The notes under the pieces: model-generated
Seen by the model: only the letters and a program-made list of their open reading frames with translations
Database searches by the model: none
What the model was told of the DNA's origin: nothing
In this document: positions 1-8,342 of the stretch, one piece after another
Numbering within the stretch: position 1 is the first letter of the stretch
How the letters are laid out: each line of letters opens with the position of its first letter
Made by a program: the position numbers and the translations under genes
From: Bacteroidales bacterium
GTDB taxonomy: Bacteria > Bacteroidota > Bacteroidia > Bacteroidales > F082
Assembly (NCBI GenBank): GCA_019454985.1
Contig: JACFNF010000008.1
Location: 1-64,000 of the forward strand
Direction of reading: 5' to 3'
Length of the DNA stretch: 64,000 nt

Positions 1-150
1 TATCTGATTATCAAAGTGTTATAGGGTGCTGCGCGAAAAAGTGCGGAAAACAAGAGTTGTTACCATTGTTGGTAATACTTGTCTATCTTTTAACAAAAAA
101 ACGAGGCTGCTTTTCGGGCAGCCTCTTTTTTAACATCTGACAATAAAGAC
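1..150. other. Left-edge non-coding stretch
   Basis: No coding region is supported here. The only clear structure is the hairpin terminator listed separately; the remainder is unremarkable AT-rich spacer. Confidence 0.6.
103..131 (-). terminator. Bidirectional intrinsic terminator after the TlpA-like gene
   Basis: A perfect 8-bp stem (gaggctgc 103-110 with gcagcctc 118-125) encloses a 7-nt loop. It is flanked by an A-run on the left and a T-run on the right, so it can terminate in either direction. It lies 20 nt past the stop of the minus-strand gene at 151. Confidence 0.85.
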
Positions 151-1257
151 TTAATTCAGCATTTCAGCCACTTTGTCGCGCAATTCATTTCCGCGAAGAT
201 TTTTGGCAACGATGACCCCGTTGGCGTCCAACAGCACACTGTGCGGGATAGATTGCACTCCGTAGAGTTTACCGGCAGCATTGCTCCATCCCTTGAGGTC
301 GGAAACGTGTGTCCAGGTCAGCTTGTCGGCAGCTATGGCATCCAACCACTTCTGACGGTCAGTGTCGAACGACACACCAAAAACATCGAAACCTTTATCA
401 TGAAAATCCTTGTAAATAGCTACGACATTGGGGTTTTCAGCACGGCAGGGCGAGCACCACGAAGCCCAGAAATCAACCAGCAAAGCCTTTGCCCCCACCT
501 TGTCGGAAAGTTTAATGAGGCTGTCGTTCACATCGGTCTGTTCAAAATCTTTGAACGGCATTCCAACATTAACACTTTTCAGTACATGAACGCGGTCGAA
601 GAGTTCGTCGAGATAGATTGACTTCATCGTTTCATCAAAATTGATAACCAATGACTCAAGCTCATCGAGTTCAAACTGATAGCTGTTGCGATAGAGGGCA
701 TATTGAGCCACAATATCCTTATTGTTGGCACGGATAAAATCAACTAAAAATTGTTTTTTGTCTTTTTCCGCCTGGTCGTAAGCATCTTCAGCCGCTTTAA
801 GAGCCTCTTCATTTCCGGCTTCTTCAGCAGCCCGATAAGCCTGATAGTGCTGGTATAACTGTTCGTCGTATTCTTCATATTTATCAGTAAAATCCTGATA
901 TCGTTGGTGGATGGGCGAGCCATGAATTTCAGCTTCTGCAATATTGTCGGGATCAGCTTTCACTGTAATTTCGGCAGCTTCGGCAAAAAATGGGATGCTC
1001 CCCCGTACACCTTCCAATGAAACAAAAAGCATTTCAGGATTTTGAAGGGTACCTTTCAGACGAGCCAGTCCGTTTTCCACTTTGGCAGAATCAATGCCCT
1101 GCCAACCATCTTGAGTGCGTTTTTGCACCTTTACCTGTTTGCCATCGAAGTTGCTCACACTCAGGTTGAGTTTAAATTCGGGTAATTGTTTGCCAGACGG
1201 TTTGCATGCAGCAAAACCAATTAAGGCGACAAGCGCCATGATCAAAATACGGTTCAT
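151..1257 (-). CDS. TlpA-like thiol-disulfide oxidoreductase lipoprotein (DUF4369 + thioredoxin fold)
   Basis: A 368-residue exported redox protein. Residues 1-18 form a lipoprotein signal ending in a lipobox-like AAC with Cys18. Residues about 25-110 look like the DUF4369 beta domain, 120-175 is a charged helical linker rich in Glu, Lys and Ala, and 230-368 is an AhpC/TSA-Redoxin fold with WASWCSPC (Cys268, Cys271). Family members reduce disulfides or apocytochrome cysteines in the periplasm. That would suit the cytochrome genes 5 kb away, but the link is inference. It has its own -7 box (1283-1290) and its own terminator, so it is probably monocistronic. The exact substrate cannot be told. 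Confidence 0.88.
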   Translation of the reverse strand: MNRILIMALVALIGFAACKPSGKQLPEFKLNLSVSNFDGKQVKVQKRTQDGWQGIDSAKVENGLARLKGTLQNPEMLFVSLEGVRGSIPFFAEAAEITVKADPDNIAEAEIHGSPIHQRYQDFTDKYEEYDEQLYQHYQAYRAAEEAGNEEALKAAEDAYDQAEKDKKQFLVDFIRANNKDIVAQYALYRNSYQFELDELESLVINFDETMKSIYLDELFDRVHVLKSVNVGMPFKDFEQTDVNDSLIKLSDKVGAKALLVDFWASWCSPCRAENPNVVAIYKDFHDKGFDVFGVSFDTDRQKWLDAIAADKLTWTHVSDLKGWSNAAGKLYGVQSIPHSVLLDANGVIVAKNLRGNELRDKVAEMLN

Positions 1258-1282
1258 CGTTTTGGAGTTAGATTTAAAAAAG

Positions 1283-1290
1283 CAAAACTA
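1283..1290 (-). promoter_or_regulatory. -7 box TAGTTTTG for the TlpA-like gene
   Basis: The minus strand reads TAGTTTTG, matching the Bacteroidota TAnnTTTG -7 element, 26 nt before the ATG at 1257. No clear TTTG -33 element is seen. Confidence 0.6.
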
Positions 1291-1393
1291 TCTTTTTTTT
1301 CAAAAACCGGAATATTCTTTTGCCTTTTTCAGAAAATTCGATCTCTGTTGCTGATTATTAAAACATGGATCTATCTGATATTAAGGTTGTTTT

Positions 1394-1909
1394 TTAACGC
1401 TTCAGGTTTCGCAGCGTAAAAAAGTAACTAAAAAGCAGAATAAGAATTTCAGTAGCCGCAACGCTCAGAATGATCCGCAACAAGGTATAGCCCAATTGAT
1501 TGAAGCTGAACGATTCGAGCACAAACAACACAAAATGGTGCAACACCACCAAACTGAGTGTATAGCTAAACCACCAGCGAGCGCCCATTTGCGATAAACC
1601 TGGATAGACTACTGTTTCAGGCTCTTTGGTTCCGGTGGCAAGACGCAGCACAAATGGCCTCATGAAAGCCATGAACACTGTGGCTGCTGTGTGCAGACCG
1701 GCTCCCGTCATAAAAATATCCATCAGATAACCCGTCAGAAAACCCAAAACAAGCAACAACCATCCCGGAATGGCAAGCGGCAACATCAATATAAAAAGGA
1801 TATAAACAAATGGATTGACTAAGCCAAAGAGCATAAAATGATTAAGTATCAACACTTGAAACAGCATTAACCCAACAAAACGTAAGCTATTGTAAAACAG
1901 ATCACTCAT
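1394..1909 (-). CDS. mreD: Rod shape-determining protein MreD
   Basis: A 171-residue, very hydrophobic protein with about five membrane helices, the usual size and character of MreD, the polytopic inner-membrane partner of MreC in the elongasome. It starts inside the last codons of mreC (8-nt overlap), which indicates translational coupling. The call rests mainly on size, hydrophobicity and its place directly after mreB and mreC, because MreD sequence is poorly conserved. The penicillin-binding protein 2 and rodA genes that often follow mreD in Bacteroidota are not present downstream. Confidence 0.88.
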   Translation of the reverse strand: MSDLFYNSLRFVGLMLFQVLILNHFMLFGLVNPFVYILFILMLPLAIPGWLLLVLGFLTGYLMDIFMTGAGLHTAATVFMAFMRPFVLRLATGTKEPETVVYPGLSQMGARWWFSYTLSLVVLHHFVLFVLESFSFNQLGYTLLRIILSVAATEILILLFSYFFTLRNLKR

Positions 1910-2720
1910 TGGTCTTGATTTTTGCTAATCCGTCAAGCTCATTTTGGTAAACATTTTTCACCACATATACATAGCGCAGTTTGCCAAAATCGGTTGAAAA
2001 TCTCACGCGTGCCGAGTTGAGATTTCCCTTTTCCGATTCCATGACTTCATCTACCGTACCCACCATGATACCTTCGGGAAACACGAATGAATGTCCGCTG
2101 GTAACCAAGCTGTCGCCTTGCTGCGGGATCACATGCGAAGGGATGTCCACCACTTCGGCCTGCCGGTAGTTACCGCCGCGCCAATGCAGATTGGCAATCT
2201 GATCGTTTTTGAGAAAACGAATACTCAGCACCGAATGCTGGTGAAGCAACGACATGGCAGTTGCATAATGTTCGCTCACGCCGATGATGATACCGGCCAC
2301 CCCATCGGCCGAAATAAGGCCCATATCGCGGGCGACCCCATCGCGGTAGCCTTTGTTGATGATGATATAGTTATTCCGAAGGTTAACAGTATTGTTGATG
2401 ACCCTCGCCGGAATATAATCCACCAAACGTTCCTTCAAAATACTGTCCGGCTGAGGTTCAGGTAAATGAGCCAAAGCCAGTTTATGCAGCAGCTCGGCGT
2501 TCTGTTTCTGCAAAATAGTGTTCTGATAACGGAGTGAGAAATAATCCGAGATATGGCTCTGCAAATGGTAGATACTTGCGGCCAGATTGTTTGTCCGATG
2601 ATTTATCGAAGCCCGCTGATAGTGATGACTACGGCTGAGCATAGATAATGCCAACACTTCCAGAAACACGAAAAGGATAAAAAAATGGTGTTTCTGTAAA
2701 AATCGAACAAGGTTATACAT
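1902..2720 (-). CDS. mreC: Rod shape-determining protein MreC
   Basis: A 272-residue bitopic protein with one N-terminal membrane helix (about 13-31), a coiled-coil stretch (about 45-90) and a C-terminal periplasmic beta domain with the MreC-type GLISADGVAGII and GDSLVTSG segments. It links cytoplasmic MreB to periplasmic peptidoglycan synthesis. It sits 29 nt after mreB and overlaps mreD, so the three are one transcription and assembly unit. Confidence 0.95.
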   Translation of the reverse strand: MYNLVRFLQKHHFFILFVFLEVLALSMLSRSHHYQRASINHRTNNLAASIYHLQSHISDYFSLRYQNTILQKQNAELLHKLALAHLPEPQPDSILKERLVDYIPARVINNTVNLRNNYIIINKGYRDGVARDMGLISADGVAGIIIGVSEHYATAMSLLHQHSVLSIRFLKNDQIANLHWRGGNYRQAEVVDIPSHVIPQQGDSLVTSGHSFVFPEGIMVGTVDEVMESEKGNLNSARVRFSTDFGKLRYVYVVKNVYQNELDGLAKIKTNE

Positions 2721-2749
2721 CTCAGTTTAAGTTGCTAATCAACAACTAC

Positions 2750-3772
2750 TTACTTGATAAGGAATGGGAATTTATCGAAATTTTTCAAGGCGATGCCGGT
2801 TCCGCGTGCCACGGCTCTCAAGGGGTCTTCGGCCACGTGCACTGGCAGTTTGGTTTTTTGGTGCAGTCGCTTATCGAGCCCGCGAAGCAATGAACCGCCT
2901 CCGGCAAGATAGATACCGGTGCGGAAGATATCTGCCGAAAGTTCCGGGGGTGTCATTTCCAAGGCGTTGAGTACAGCCACTTCGATTTTTGAGATACTCT
3001 TATCTAAACAATGCGCTATTTCGGCATAATTCACCTTGATTTCTTTGGGAATCCCCGTGAGCATATCCCTGCCGTGAACCGGGAAATCATCCGGCGGATT
3101 ATCTATTGACGGCAAAGCGGCGCCCACTTCAATCTTGATTCTCTCGGCCGTACGTTCGCCAATGGTCATATTGTGTTGTTTGCGCATATATTGCTCAATG
3201 TCGGAGTTGAAATCGTCGCCACCGATGCGGATTGACATATTGTTGACGATGCCGCCTAATGCAATAACGGCAATCTCGCTGGTTCCGCCGCCGATATCAA
3301 TGATCATATTTCCGGTAGGTTCGAGCACATCAATGCCGATACCAATAGCAGCAGCCATAGGTTCGTGGATAAGCCTGACCTCTTTGGCGCCGGCCTGTTC
3401 GGCCGAGTCTTTCACGGCTCTTTCTTCCACCTCGGTAATCCCCGAAGGAATGCAGATCACCATTTTGAGTGCAGGCGGAAAAAACTTGCCTTTCAAGCCA
3501 ATGTTTTTGATCAATTCGCGCATCATGTATTCGGCGGCCTGAAAATCGGCAATCACTCCATCGCGTAAAGGGCGGATAGTTTTGATGTTTTCGTGCGTTT
3601 TGCCATGCATCATTAACGCTTTTTTTCCTACGGCGATGATGCGGCCGGTGTTGCGTTCGATAGCCACGATGCTGGGCTCGTCAACCACCACCTTGTCATC
3701 GTAAATGATGATGGTGTTGGCCGTGCCAAGGTCAATGGCAATTTCTTTGTTCAGAAAGGAAAAAAGTCCCAT
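2750..3772 (-). CDS. mreB: Rod shape-determining protein MreB (bacterial actin)
   Basis: A 340-residue actin-like ATPase. The phosphate-1 motif is DLGTANT near residue 14, the phosphate-2 motif is IDIGGGTSEIAV near 160, and the adenosine-binding YLAGGGSLLRG is near 290. MreB filaments steer lateral wall synthesis. Length is normal for the family. It lies 25 nt downstream of purH and upstream of mreC, an arrangement common in Bacteroidota. Confidence 0.98.
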   Translation of the reverse strand: MGLFSFLNKEIAIDLGTANTIIIYDDKVVVDEPSIVAIERNTGRIIAVGKKALMMHGKTHENIKTIRPLRDGVIADFQAAEYMMRELIKNIGLKGKFFPPALKMVICIPSGITEVEERAVKDSAEQAGAKEVRLIHEPMAAAIGIGIDVLEPTGNMIIDIGGGTSEIAVIALGGIVNNMSIRIGGDDFNSDIEQYMRKQHNMTIGERTAERIKIEVGAALPSIDNPPDDFPVHGRDMLTGIPKEIKVNYAEIAHCLDKSISKIEVAVLNALEMTPPELSADIFRTGIYLAGGGSLLRGLDKRLHQKTKLPVHVAEDPLRAVARGTGIALKNFDKFPFLIK

Positions 3773-3797
3773 ATATCAGAGTTATTATATTTTCAGT

Positions 3798-5309
3798 TCA
3801 GTGTTTAAAATGCCGCACGCCAGTGAAAACCATGCTCATTCCGGCTCTGTTGCAAAAGTCAAGCGTTTCGTTGTCGCGCACCGAGCCACCTGGTTGAACC
3901 ACCGCAGCAATCCCTTCGCGCGAAGCAATTTCCACCGAGTCGGCAAACGGGAAGAAAGCATCGGAGGCCATCACGGCACCGTTGAGGCTGAAGCCAAATT
4001 CCTTTGCTTTGGCAATGGCCTGTTTCAGTGCATCAACGCGCGAAGTCTGCCCAATCCCGCTCCCGATCAATTGTTTGTCTTTTGCCAGCACTATGGCGTT
4101 CGATCGGGTGTGTTTCACAATTTTATTGGCAAATACAAGGTCTTCGAGTTCGGCCGCCGATGGTACTTTGGCCGTTACCGTTTTCATCTCTTCTGGCCCT
4201 TCGGTTTGCTGATCGCGTTCCTGAGCCAAAATGCCATTCAAGATACTCTTGTATTGTTTTTTGGGAAACACTCCCGAGCGCAGTTGCAAAATTATTCTAT
4301 TTTTACGAGAGCTGAGGGTTCTGAATGCACTTTCTTCGAAATCGGGAGCAATAATGGCTTCGAAGAAGAGCTCATTGATTTGTTGTGCCGTGGCATAATC
4401 AACTTTTCTATTGGCAACGATGATACCGCCAAAAGCCGAAACAGGGTCGCCCGCCAAGGCTGCCTCCCATGCCTCGCTCAACAGATGGCGTGAAGCCAGT
4501 CCACATGCGTTGTTATGTTTCAGGATGGCAATGGTTGGTTCTTCAAATTCCGCTAATAAGTTAAGCCCAGCATCGAGGTCAAGCAGGTTGTTGTATGAAA
4601 GTTCTTTGCCGCGTAGTTTTTCGAATACCTCTTCCATTTGGCCGTAGAAAACTCCTCGTTGGTGTGGATTTTCGCCATAACGAAGCGGCGAATGGCCATT
4701 TTTTGAAAGGCGCAACCCATTATCATCGCCATTGAACCAGTTGCTGATCGCTGCATCGTAATGGGAACTCACGGCAAAAGCATAGCCGGCAAACCGACGA
4801 CGTTCTTCCAGAGTGGTCATAGCACCACGCTTTAGAATTTCGATGAACTCTTCGTAATGTTCAACGGATGGGACGATACACACCTCTGCATAATTTTTGC
4901 CCCCGGCACGAATCAGCGAAATGCCCCCAATATCAATTTTTTCAATAATGGCATTTTCGTCGGTGGTTTGCCGAAGGGTTTGTTCGAAAGGATAAAGATC
5001 AACGATTACCAGATCGAAAGCAGGGATTTCATATTCCTTCATCTCATCGCGATCGGTGGCTTTGTCAGAACGACCAAGAATGCCGCCAAAAATTTTTGGA
5101 TGCAAAGTTTTGACCCTCCCGCCCAGAATGGAAGGATAACCCGTGAGGTCTTCCACCTTTTCAACCGAAATGCCAAGTCCTCTAATATAATTATAGGTAC
5201 CTCCGGTAGAGAAGATTTTTACATCCGCTGCAGCCAGAAGCTGAACTATTTCATCGAGGCGATCTTTGTAGTAAACAGATATTAAGGCGGTTTGTATCTT
5301 TTTTAACAT
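3798..5309 (-). CDS. purH: Bifunctional AICAR transformylase / IMP cyclohydrolase PurH
   Basis: A 503-residue enzyme for the last two steps of IMP synthesis. The N-terminal MGS-like cyclohydrolase domain (about 1-150) has FSTGGTYNYI and GYPSILGGRVKTLHP. The C-terminal formyltransferase domain carries KHNNACGLA (catalytic Lys-His region), DPVSAFGG and SDAFFPFADSVE. It is first in the purH-mreBCD operon, with a -7 box 27 nt upstream of its ATG. Linking purine synthesis to cell elongation in one operon is typical of Bacteroidota, not unique here. Confidence 0.97.
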   Translation of the reverse strand: MLKKIQTALISVYYKDRLDEIVQLLAAADVKIFSTGGTYNYIRGLGISVEKVEDLTGYPSILGGRVKTLHPKIFGGILGRSDKATDRDEMKEYEIPAFDLVIVDLYPFEQTLRQTTDENAIIEKIDIGGISLIRAGGKNYAEVCIVPSVEHYEEFIEILKRGAMTTLEERRRFAGYAFAVSSHYDAAISNWFNGDDNGLRLSKNGHSPLRYGENPHQRGVFYGQMEEVFEKLRGKELSYNNLLDLDAGLNLLAEFEEPTIAILKHNNACGLASRHLLSEAWEAALAGDPVSAFGGIIVANRKVDYATAQQINELFFEAIIAPDFEESAFRTLSSRKNRIILQLRSGVFPKKQYKSILNGILAQERDQQTEGPEEMKTVTAKVPSAAELEDLVFANKIVKHTRSNAIVLAKDKQLIGSGIGQTSRVDALKQAIAKAKEFGFSLNGAVMASDAFFPFADSVEIASREGIAAVVQPGGSVRDNETLDFCNRAGMSMVFTGVRHFKH

Positions 5310-5335
5310 ATTGATTTTTAGCTTAAAGCATTATG

Positions 5336-5343
5336 CAAAAGTA
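5336..5343 (-). promoter_or_regulatory. -7 box TACTTTTG for purH-mreBCD
   Basis: The minus strand reads TACTTTTG, a perfect TAnnTTTG match, ending 27 nt before the purH ATG. The -33 position has only a weak TTTTC match. Confidence 0.65.
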
Positions 5344-5662
5344 AGGAAAAACAACTAAGACGAAAACTAAAAAACCTTTTTCCGGGAATTTGAGTTTTGA
5401 CTAAAGAGTATAACGCCATGGGGCAGTCTATTGGTATGATTATCCCAAAAAAATCCTTCAATTTTTCACCAATCATTTGGTCGAAAGTTGATTTTGTTCT
5501 CCCGGGCTTTTTTTAAAATATAGGATGAAAACAGAGGGATTAAAAAGTCGGTTTGCTAACATTTTTTAACAAAATGGAGTAATTAAGTATCTGATCCCTT
5601 AATAGTATAATATTTTTTTAATAAGCTGTATTTTAAGATATTACAAATTTTCATCTCTATAT

Positions 5663-5682
5663 AAATTGATATATATCAATTT
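5663..5682. promoter_or_regulatory. FNR/DNR-type palindrome TTGAT-N4-ATCAA
   Basis: A perfect 20-bp palindrome whose core (5666-5679) is TTGAT-ATAT-ATCAA, the classical FNR/DNR consensus. A TATTTTTG -7-like octamer follows directly at 5683-5690, so bound regulator would cover the upstream part of that promoter. The Crp/Fnr protein encoded at 17136-17837 is the obvious candidate ligand; this pairing is inference. AT-richness makes some chance palindromes likely, but an exact 14-of-14 core in a promoter is notable. Confidence 0.6.
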
Positions 5683-5733
5683 TATTTTTGAAAAATATCC
5701 GGCAAAGCGCAAGAAAATATCAAAAAATGCGGC

Positions 5734-5764
5734 TTGTCGGACAATTGGGTTGGAGGTAAACTTG
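5734..5764 (+). promoter_or_regulatory. Candidate promoter of the six-haem cytochrome gene
   Basis: CTTG at 5733-5736, then 20 bp, then TAAACTTG at 5757-5764. This is one mismatch from TAnnTTTG with the ideal Bacteroidota spacing, about 50 nt before the ATG at 5816. Confidence 0.45.
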
Positions 5765-5815
5765 CATCAGAAAGGACGAAAAATGAGGAATTTTCCTCAG
5801 CACAATTAAAATAGG

Positions 5816-6883
5816 ATGAATTTAAAACCTAAATATTCAATGAAAACCCAAACTTTTTTCGGCTGGATGTTCAGCCTCGCGATTTTATTTTCCCTCTCGT
5901 TGAGTTCGTGTACAAAAGAAGGCCCCGCCGGTATTGCCGGTAAGGATGGCAAAGACGGTGAAGACGGGATTGACGGTCAGGACGGCACGGCAACTTGTAT
6001 TACCTGCCACAATAACACCCAGAGTTTATCGGTAAGAACAATGCAATGGGAAAACTCAATGCATGCCACCGGTGGTCATATCAGCCACAACACCGGTGAG
6101 TGTGCTGTTTGCCATACAAGTCAAGGTTACAGAGGATTCCTCAACGGTACCTATGATCCGCTGGCAAGTGGTGCAAAAATTGCAAGCCCCAATCCACCCA
6201 ACTGCTATACCTGTCATAAAATTCACGATACCTATACCACCGCTGATTTAGAATTAACCAAAAGCGGAGCCATTGCACTGTTCAACACCAGCGAATCGGT
6301 TGATTTTGGCAAAGGAAGCCTTTGTGCTTCGTGCCATCAGGGACGCACCATCAATCCGTTCCCGGTAATTGGCGGCCCTGATGTAACCATCACCAGTCCT
6401 TATTACACCCTTCACCACGGAACTCAGGCCAATTTAGTTACCGGGCTTGGATTAGTGAATATTGGCGAAGGCTTGGCCATCAATAATCCTCATGGCAGCA
6501 TCACTGACCAGTGCGTAAGTTGCCATATGGCTCCCGGCACGGGCGCCGAATCGGGCGGACATACCATGAAGATGCGGAATGCTTCGAACGGGTTGAATAC
6601 TGCCAGTTGTATCGGCTGCCACACCAATGCCAGCACACTCAACACCAATGTAAACAACCTTCAGGCACAAGTTTCCGGATTGTTAGAAGATTTGCGGGTT
6701 AAGCTCGAAGATAAAGGCATTCTGGCTCCCAATGGCAATCCCAAACCCGGAACTTATTCCCCGGCTTTAACAGGCGCTTTCCTCAACTACAAGGCGATCA
6801 GCGAGGATGGCAGCCGTGGTGTTCACAATCCTGGATTTACTGTAAAACTGCTTCAAAACTCTATTGCTGCTGTGAACGACTAA
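5816..6883 (+). CDS. Six-haem c-type cytochrome lipoprotein with collagen-like neck
   Basis: A 355-residue exported multihaem cytochrome. A lipoprotein signal ends at Cys32, followed by a short run of collagen-like Gly-X-Y triplets (about 36-57) and then six CXXCH sites (Cys61, 96, 130, 170, 233, 265). The C-terminal DGSRGVHNPGF motif is typical of multihaem cytochromes related to nitrite-reductase and MtrA/DmsE-like proteins. The lipid anchor plus triplet neck suggests a haem domain held away from a membrane, probably the outer one. ATG at 5840 gives a shorter signal and is an equally good start. First gene of the electron-transfer island; substrate unknown. Confidence 0.85.
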   Translation: MNLKPKYSMKTQTFFGWMFSLAILFSLSLSSCTKEGPAGIAGKDGKDGEDGIDGQDGTATCITCHNNTQSLSVRTMQWENSMHATGGHISHNTGECAVCHTSQGYRGFLNGTYDPLASGAKIASPNPPNCYTCHKIHDTYTTADLELTKSGAIALFNTSESVDFGKGSLCASCHQGRTINPFPVIGGPDVTITSPYYTLHHGTQANLVTGLGLVNIGEGLAINNPHGSITDQCVSCHMAPGTGAESGGHTMKMRNASNGLNTASCIGCHTNASTLNTNVNNLQAQVSGLLEDLRVKLEDKGILAPNGNPKPGTYSPALTGAFLNYKAISEDGSRGVHNPGFTVKLLQNSIAAVND

Positions 6884-6897
6884 ATCGTTTAACAACG

Positions 6898-6940
6898 AAA
6901 AACATGGGGTAAACTGCAAAAGGCAAACCCCATGTTTTTT
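6898..6940 (+). terminator. Intrinsic terminator after the six-haem gene
   Basis: A 13-bp stem (6898-6910 with 6927-6939) has a GC-rich core (catgggg/ccccatg) and a following T-run. It lies 15 nt past the stop at 6883 and inside the island, so the six-haem gene may be transcribed separately or more strongly than the genes after it. Confidence 0.8.
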
Positions 6941-7010
6941 ATCTGACTCGTTTACGGCTACTGGCCGAAATCAATAAAAAAATGCTGTTAAAACTAAAAA
7001 TCCATTCCAA

Positions 7011-7403
7011 ATGACCCTGAAAATAAGGCGGCTGGTTTTACCCTTAGCTTTTGCATTTGTTGGCTTTTTGCCTTCTTGCGGATACGATTTTGTAGTGCCG
7101 GAAAAACTACCGGAAATTGATCCTGAAGAACCAATCAGTTTTGCAACCCAGATTGAACCCATTTTTGCAAAAAACAACCAGTGCACAGCCTGCCATAAAA
7201 CCGGCGCCACTTCACCTAACCTTAGCGCTGGCAATGCTTTTGCATCTATCGTTCCTTCGCTTGTGAATACAACAGAACCCGAATCAAGTAAAATTTATCA
7301 ATACCCGCACCCATCTACGGCAACCCATAGCTGGAAAAAATATGAGTTAAGCGATGCCGCACTCATCCTCGAATGGATCAAGCAGGGAGCTAAGAATAAT
7401 TAA
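7011..7403 (+). CDS. Small one-haem cytochrome c-like lipoprotein
   Basis: A 130-residue protein with a lipoprotein signal (PSC, Cys23) and a single CTACH site near residue 60. The segment around it (FATQIEPIFAKNNQCTACH) has the pattern of the one-haem domains often annotated as cytochrome c domain-containing or planctomycete-type cytochromes. The tail ELSDAALILEWIKQGAK is typical of that small cytochrome c fold. It is 18 nt upstream of the DUF5777 barrel gene and probably co-transcribed with it, a likely soluble-face partner of the barrel. Confidence 0.8.
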   Translation: MTLKIRRLVLPLAFAFVGFLPSCGYDFVVPEKLPEIDPEEPISFATQIEPIFAKNNQCTACHKTGATSPNLSAGNAFASIVPSLVNTTEPESSKIYQYPHPSTATHSWKKYELSDAALILEWIKQGAKNN

Positions 7404-7421
7404 CCTGAAAATCAGCTTAAG

Positions 7422-8303
7422 ATGAAAAAAATTGCATTGTCATTTATTCTTATCGTCTGCTTTGGAAGCCTCTCCTGGGCTCAGGATACGGAATCAGCGC
7501 CCAAGAAAGTCAAAGATAAACCTGTAAGAGCTCCGTTTCAAAGCGGATATCTTATTGATAATCAGACAACATATATTCCTTCGCCAAAAACCCTTGAGCT
7601 GGCAATCCAACATAAGTTTGGCAGCTTAAACAATGGTATTTCCGATCTGTTTGGAATTTATGCCCCGGCAGCCAATATCCGTTTAGGACTCAATTATGTC
7701 GTGCATAAGAATGTGCAGGTTGGCTATGGAGTTACACGGCTGAACATGTATAACGATTTCAATGTGAAATGGACTATCCTTGAGCAAACCCGCAACAACA
7801 CCATTCCGGTAGCCGTAGGTTTTTATGGCACGATGGCGATTGACGGACGCAACGATAAGGTCTTTGGCACGGAATACCGTTTTATGAATCGCTTCTCATA
7901 TTTCAGCCAATTAATTGTTGGCCGCAAAATGAATGACTGGTTGAGCCTTCAAGTGAACAGTAGTTTCACACACTTCAACAGCACCGACTCGCTGATTGAC
8001 CATGACAAAATTTCGGTTGGCTTCAACGGTAGGGCACAATTCTCCCCTCAATCGTCTATCCTTTTTCAGTGCGATTTTCCGCTGAAAATCCAAGGCATTG
8101 CCGAACATCGTAGCTTCACCAACCCGGCCAAACCCAATCTTGGTATTGCATGGGAAATAAGTACCAGCACTCATACTTTCCATATTTACGTTTCATCTGC
8201 CGATGCCATCATTCCGCAGCACAACGCTCTGTTTAACCAGAACGATTGGAAAAATGGCGGATTGATGTTCGGATTCAATATCACCCGACTCTGGAGCTTT
8301 TAA
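7422..8303 (+). CDS. DUF5777-family outer-membrane beta-barrel protein
   Basis: A 293-residue protein with a Sec signal (cleavage after SWAQ, about residue 21) and alternating polar/hydrophobic strands. It opens with a YLIDNQTTYIPSPKTLELAIQHKFG segment in two parts, characteristic of the DUF5777 family, and ends in an aromatic residue (LWSF) as outer-membrane barrels do. No enzymatic motif is visible. Family members commonly sit beside c-type cytochromes in Bacteroidota. Here it is flanked by two haem proteins, so a porin-like sleeve for electron transfer is a reasonable inference. Confidence 0.8.
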   Translation: MKKIALSFILIVCFGSLSWAQDTESAPKKVKDKPVRAPFQSGYLIDNQTTYIPSPKTLELAIQHKFGSLNNGISDLFGIYAPAANIRLGLNYVVHKNVQVGYGVTRLNMYNDFNVKWTILEQTRNNTIPVAVGFYGTMAIDGRNDKVFGTEYRFMNRFSYFSQLIVGRKMNDWLSLQVNSSFTHFNSTDSLIDHDKISVGFNGRAQFSPQSSILFQCDFPLKIQGIAEHRSFTNPAKPNLGIAWEISTSTHTFHIYVSSADAIIPQHNALFNQNDWKNGGLMFGFNITRLWSF

Positions 8304-8342
8304 TTAAAACATAAAACGTTTCACCTTTAATACTCAATTATC

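Larger units (their letters stand above)
5310..5815. other. 506-bp AT-rich divergent regulatory region
   Basis: There is no gene in this stretch. It separates purH (minus) from the cytochrome island (plus). It holds the purH -7 box, a 20-bp perfect palindrome with an FNR-type core (5663-5682), a TATTTTTG octamer abutting it (5683-5690), and a second promoter-like pair (5734-5764). A small inverted repeat, TTGTC-G-GACAA, spans 5734-5744. Its length and palindromes suggest the island is tightly regulated. Confidence 0.6.
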
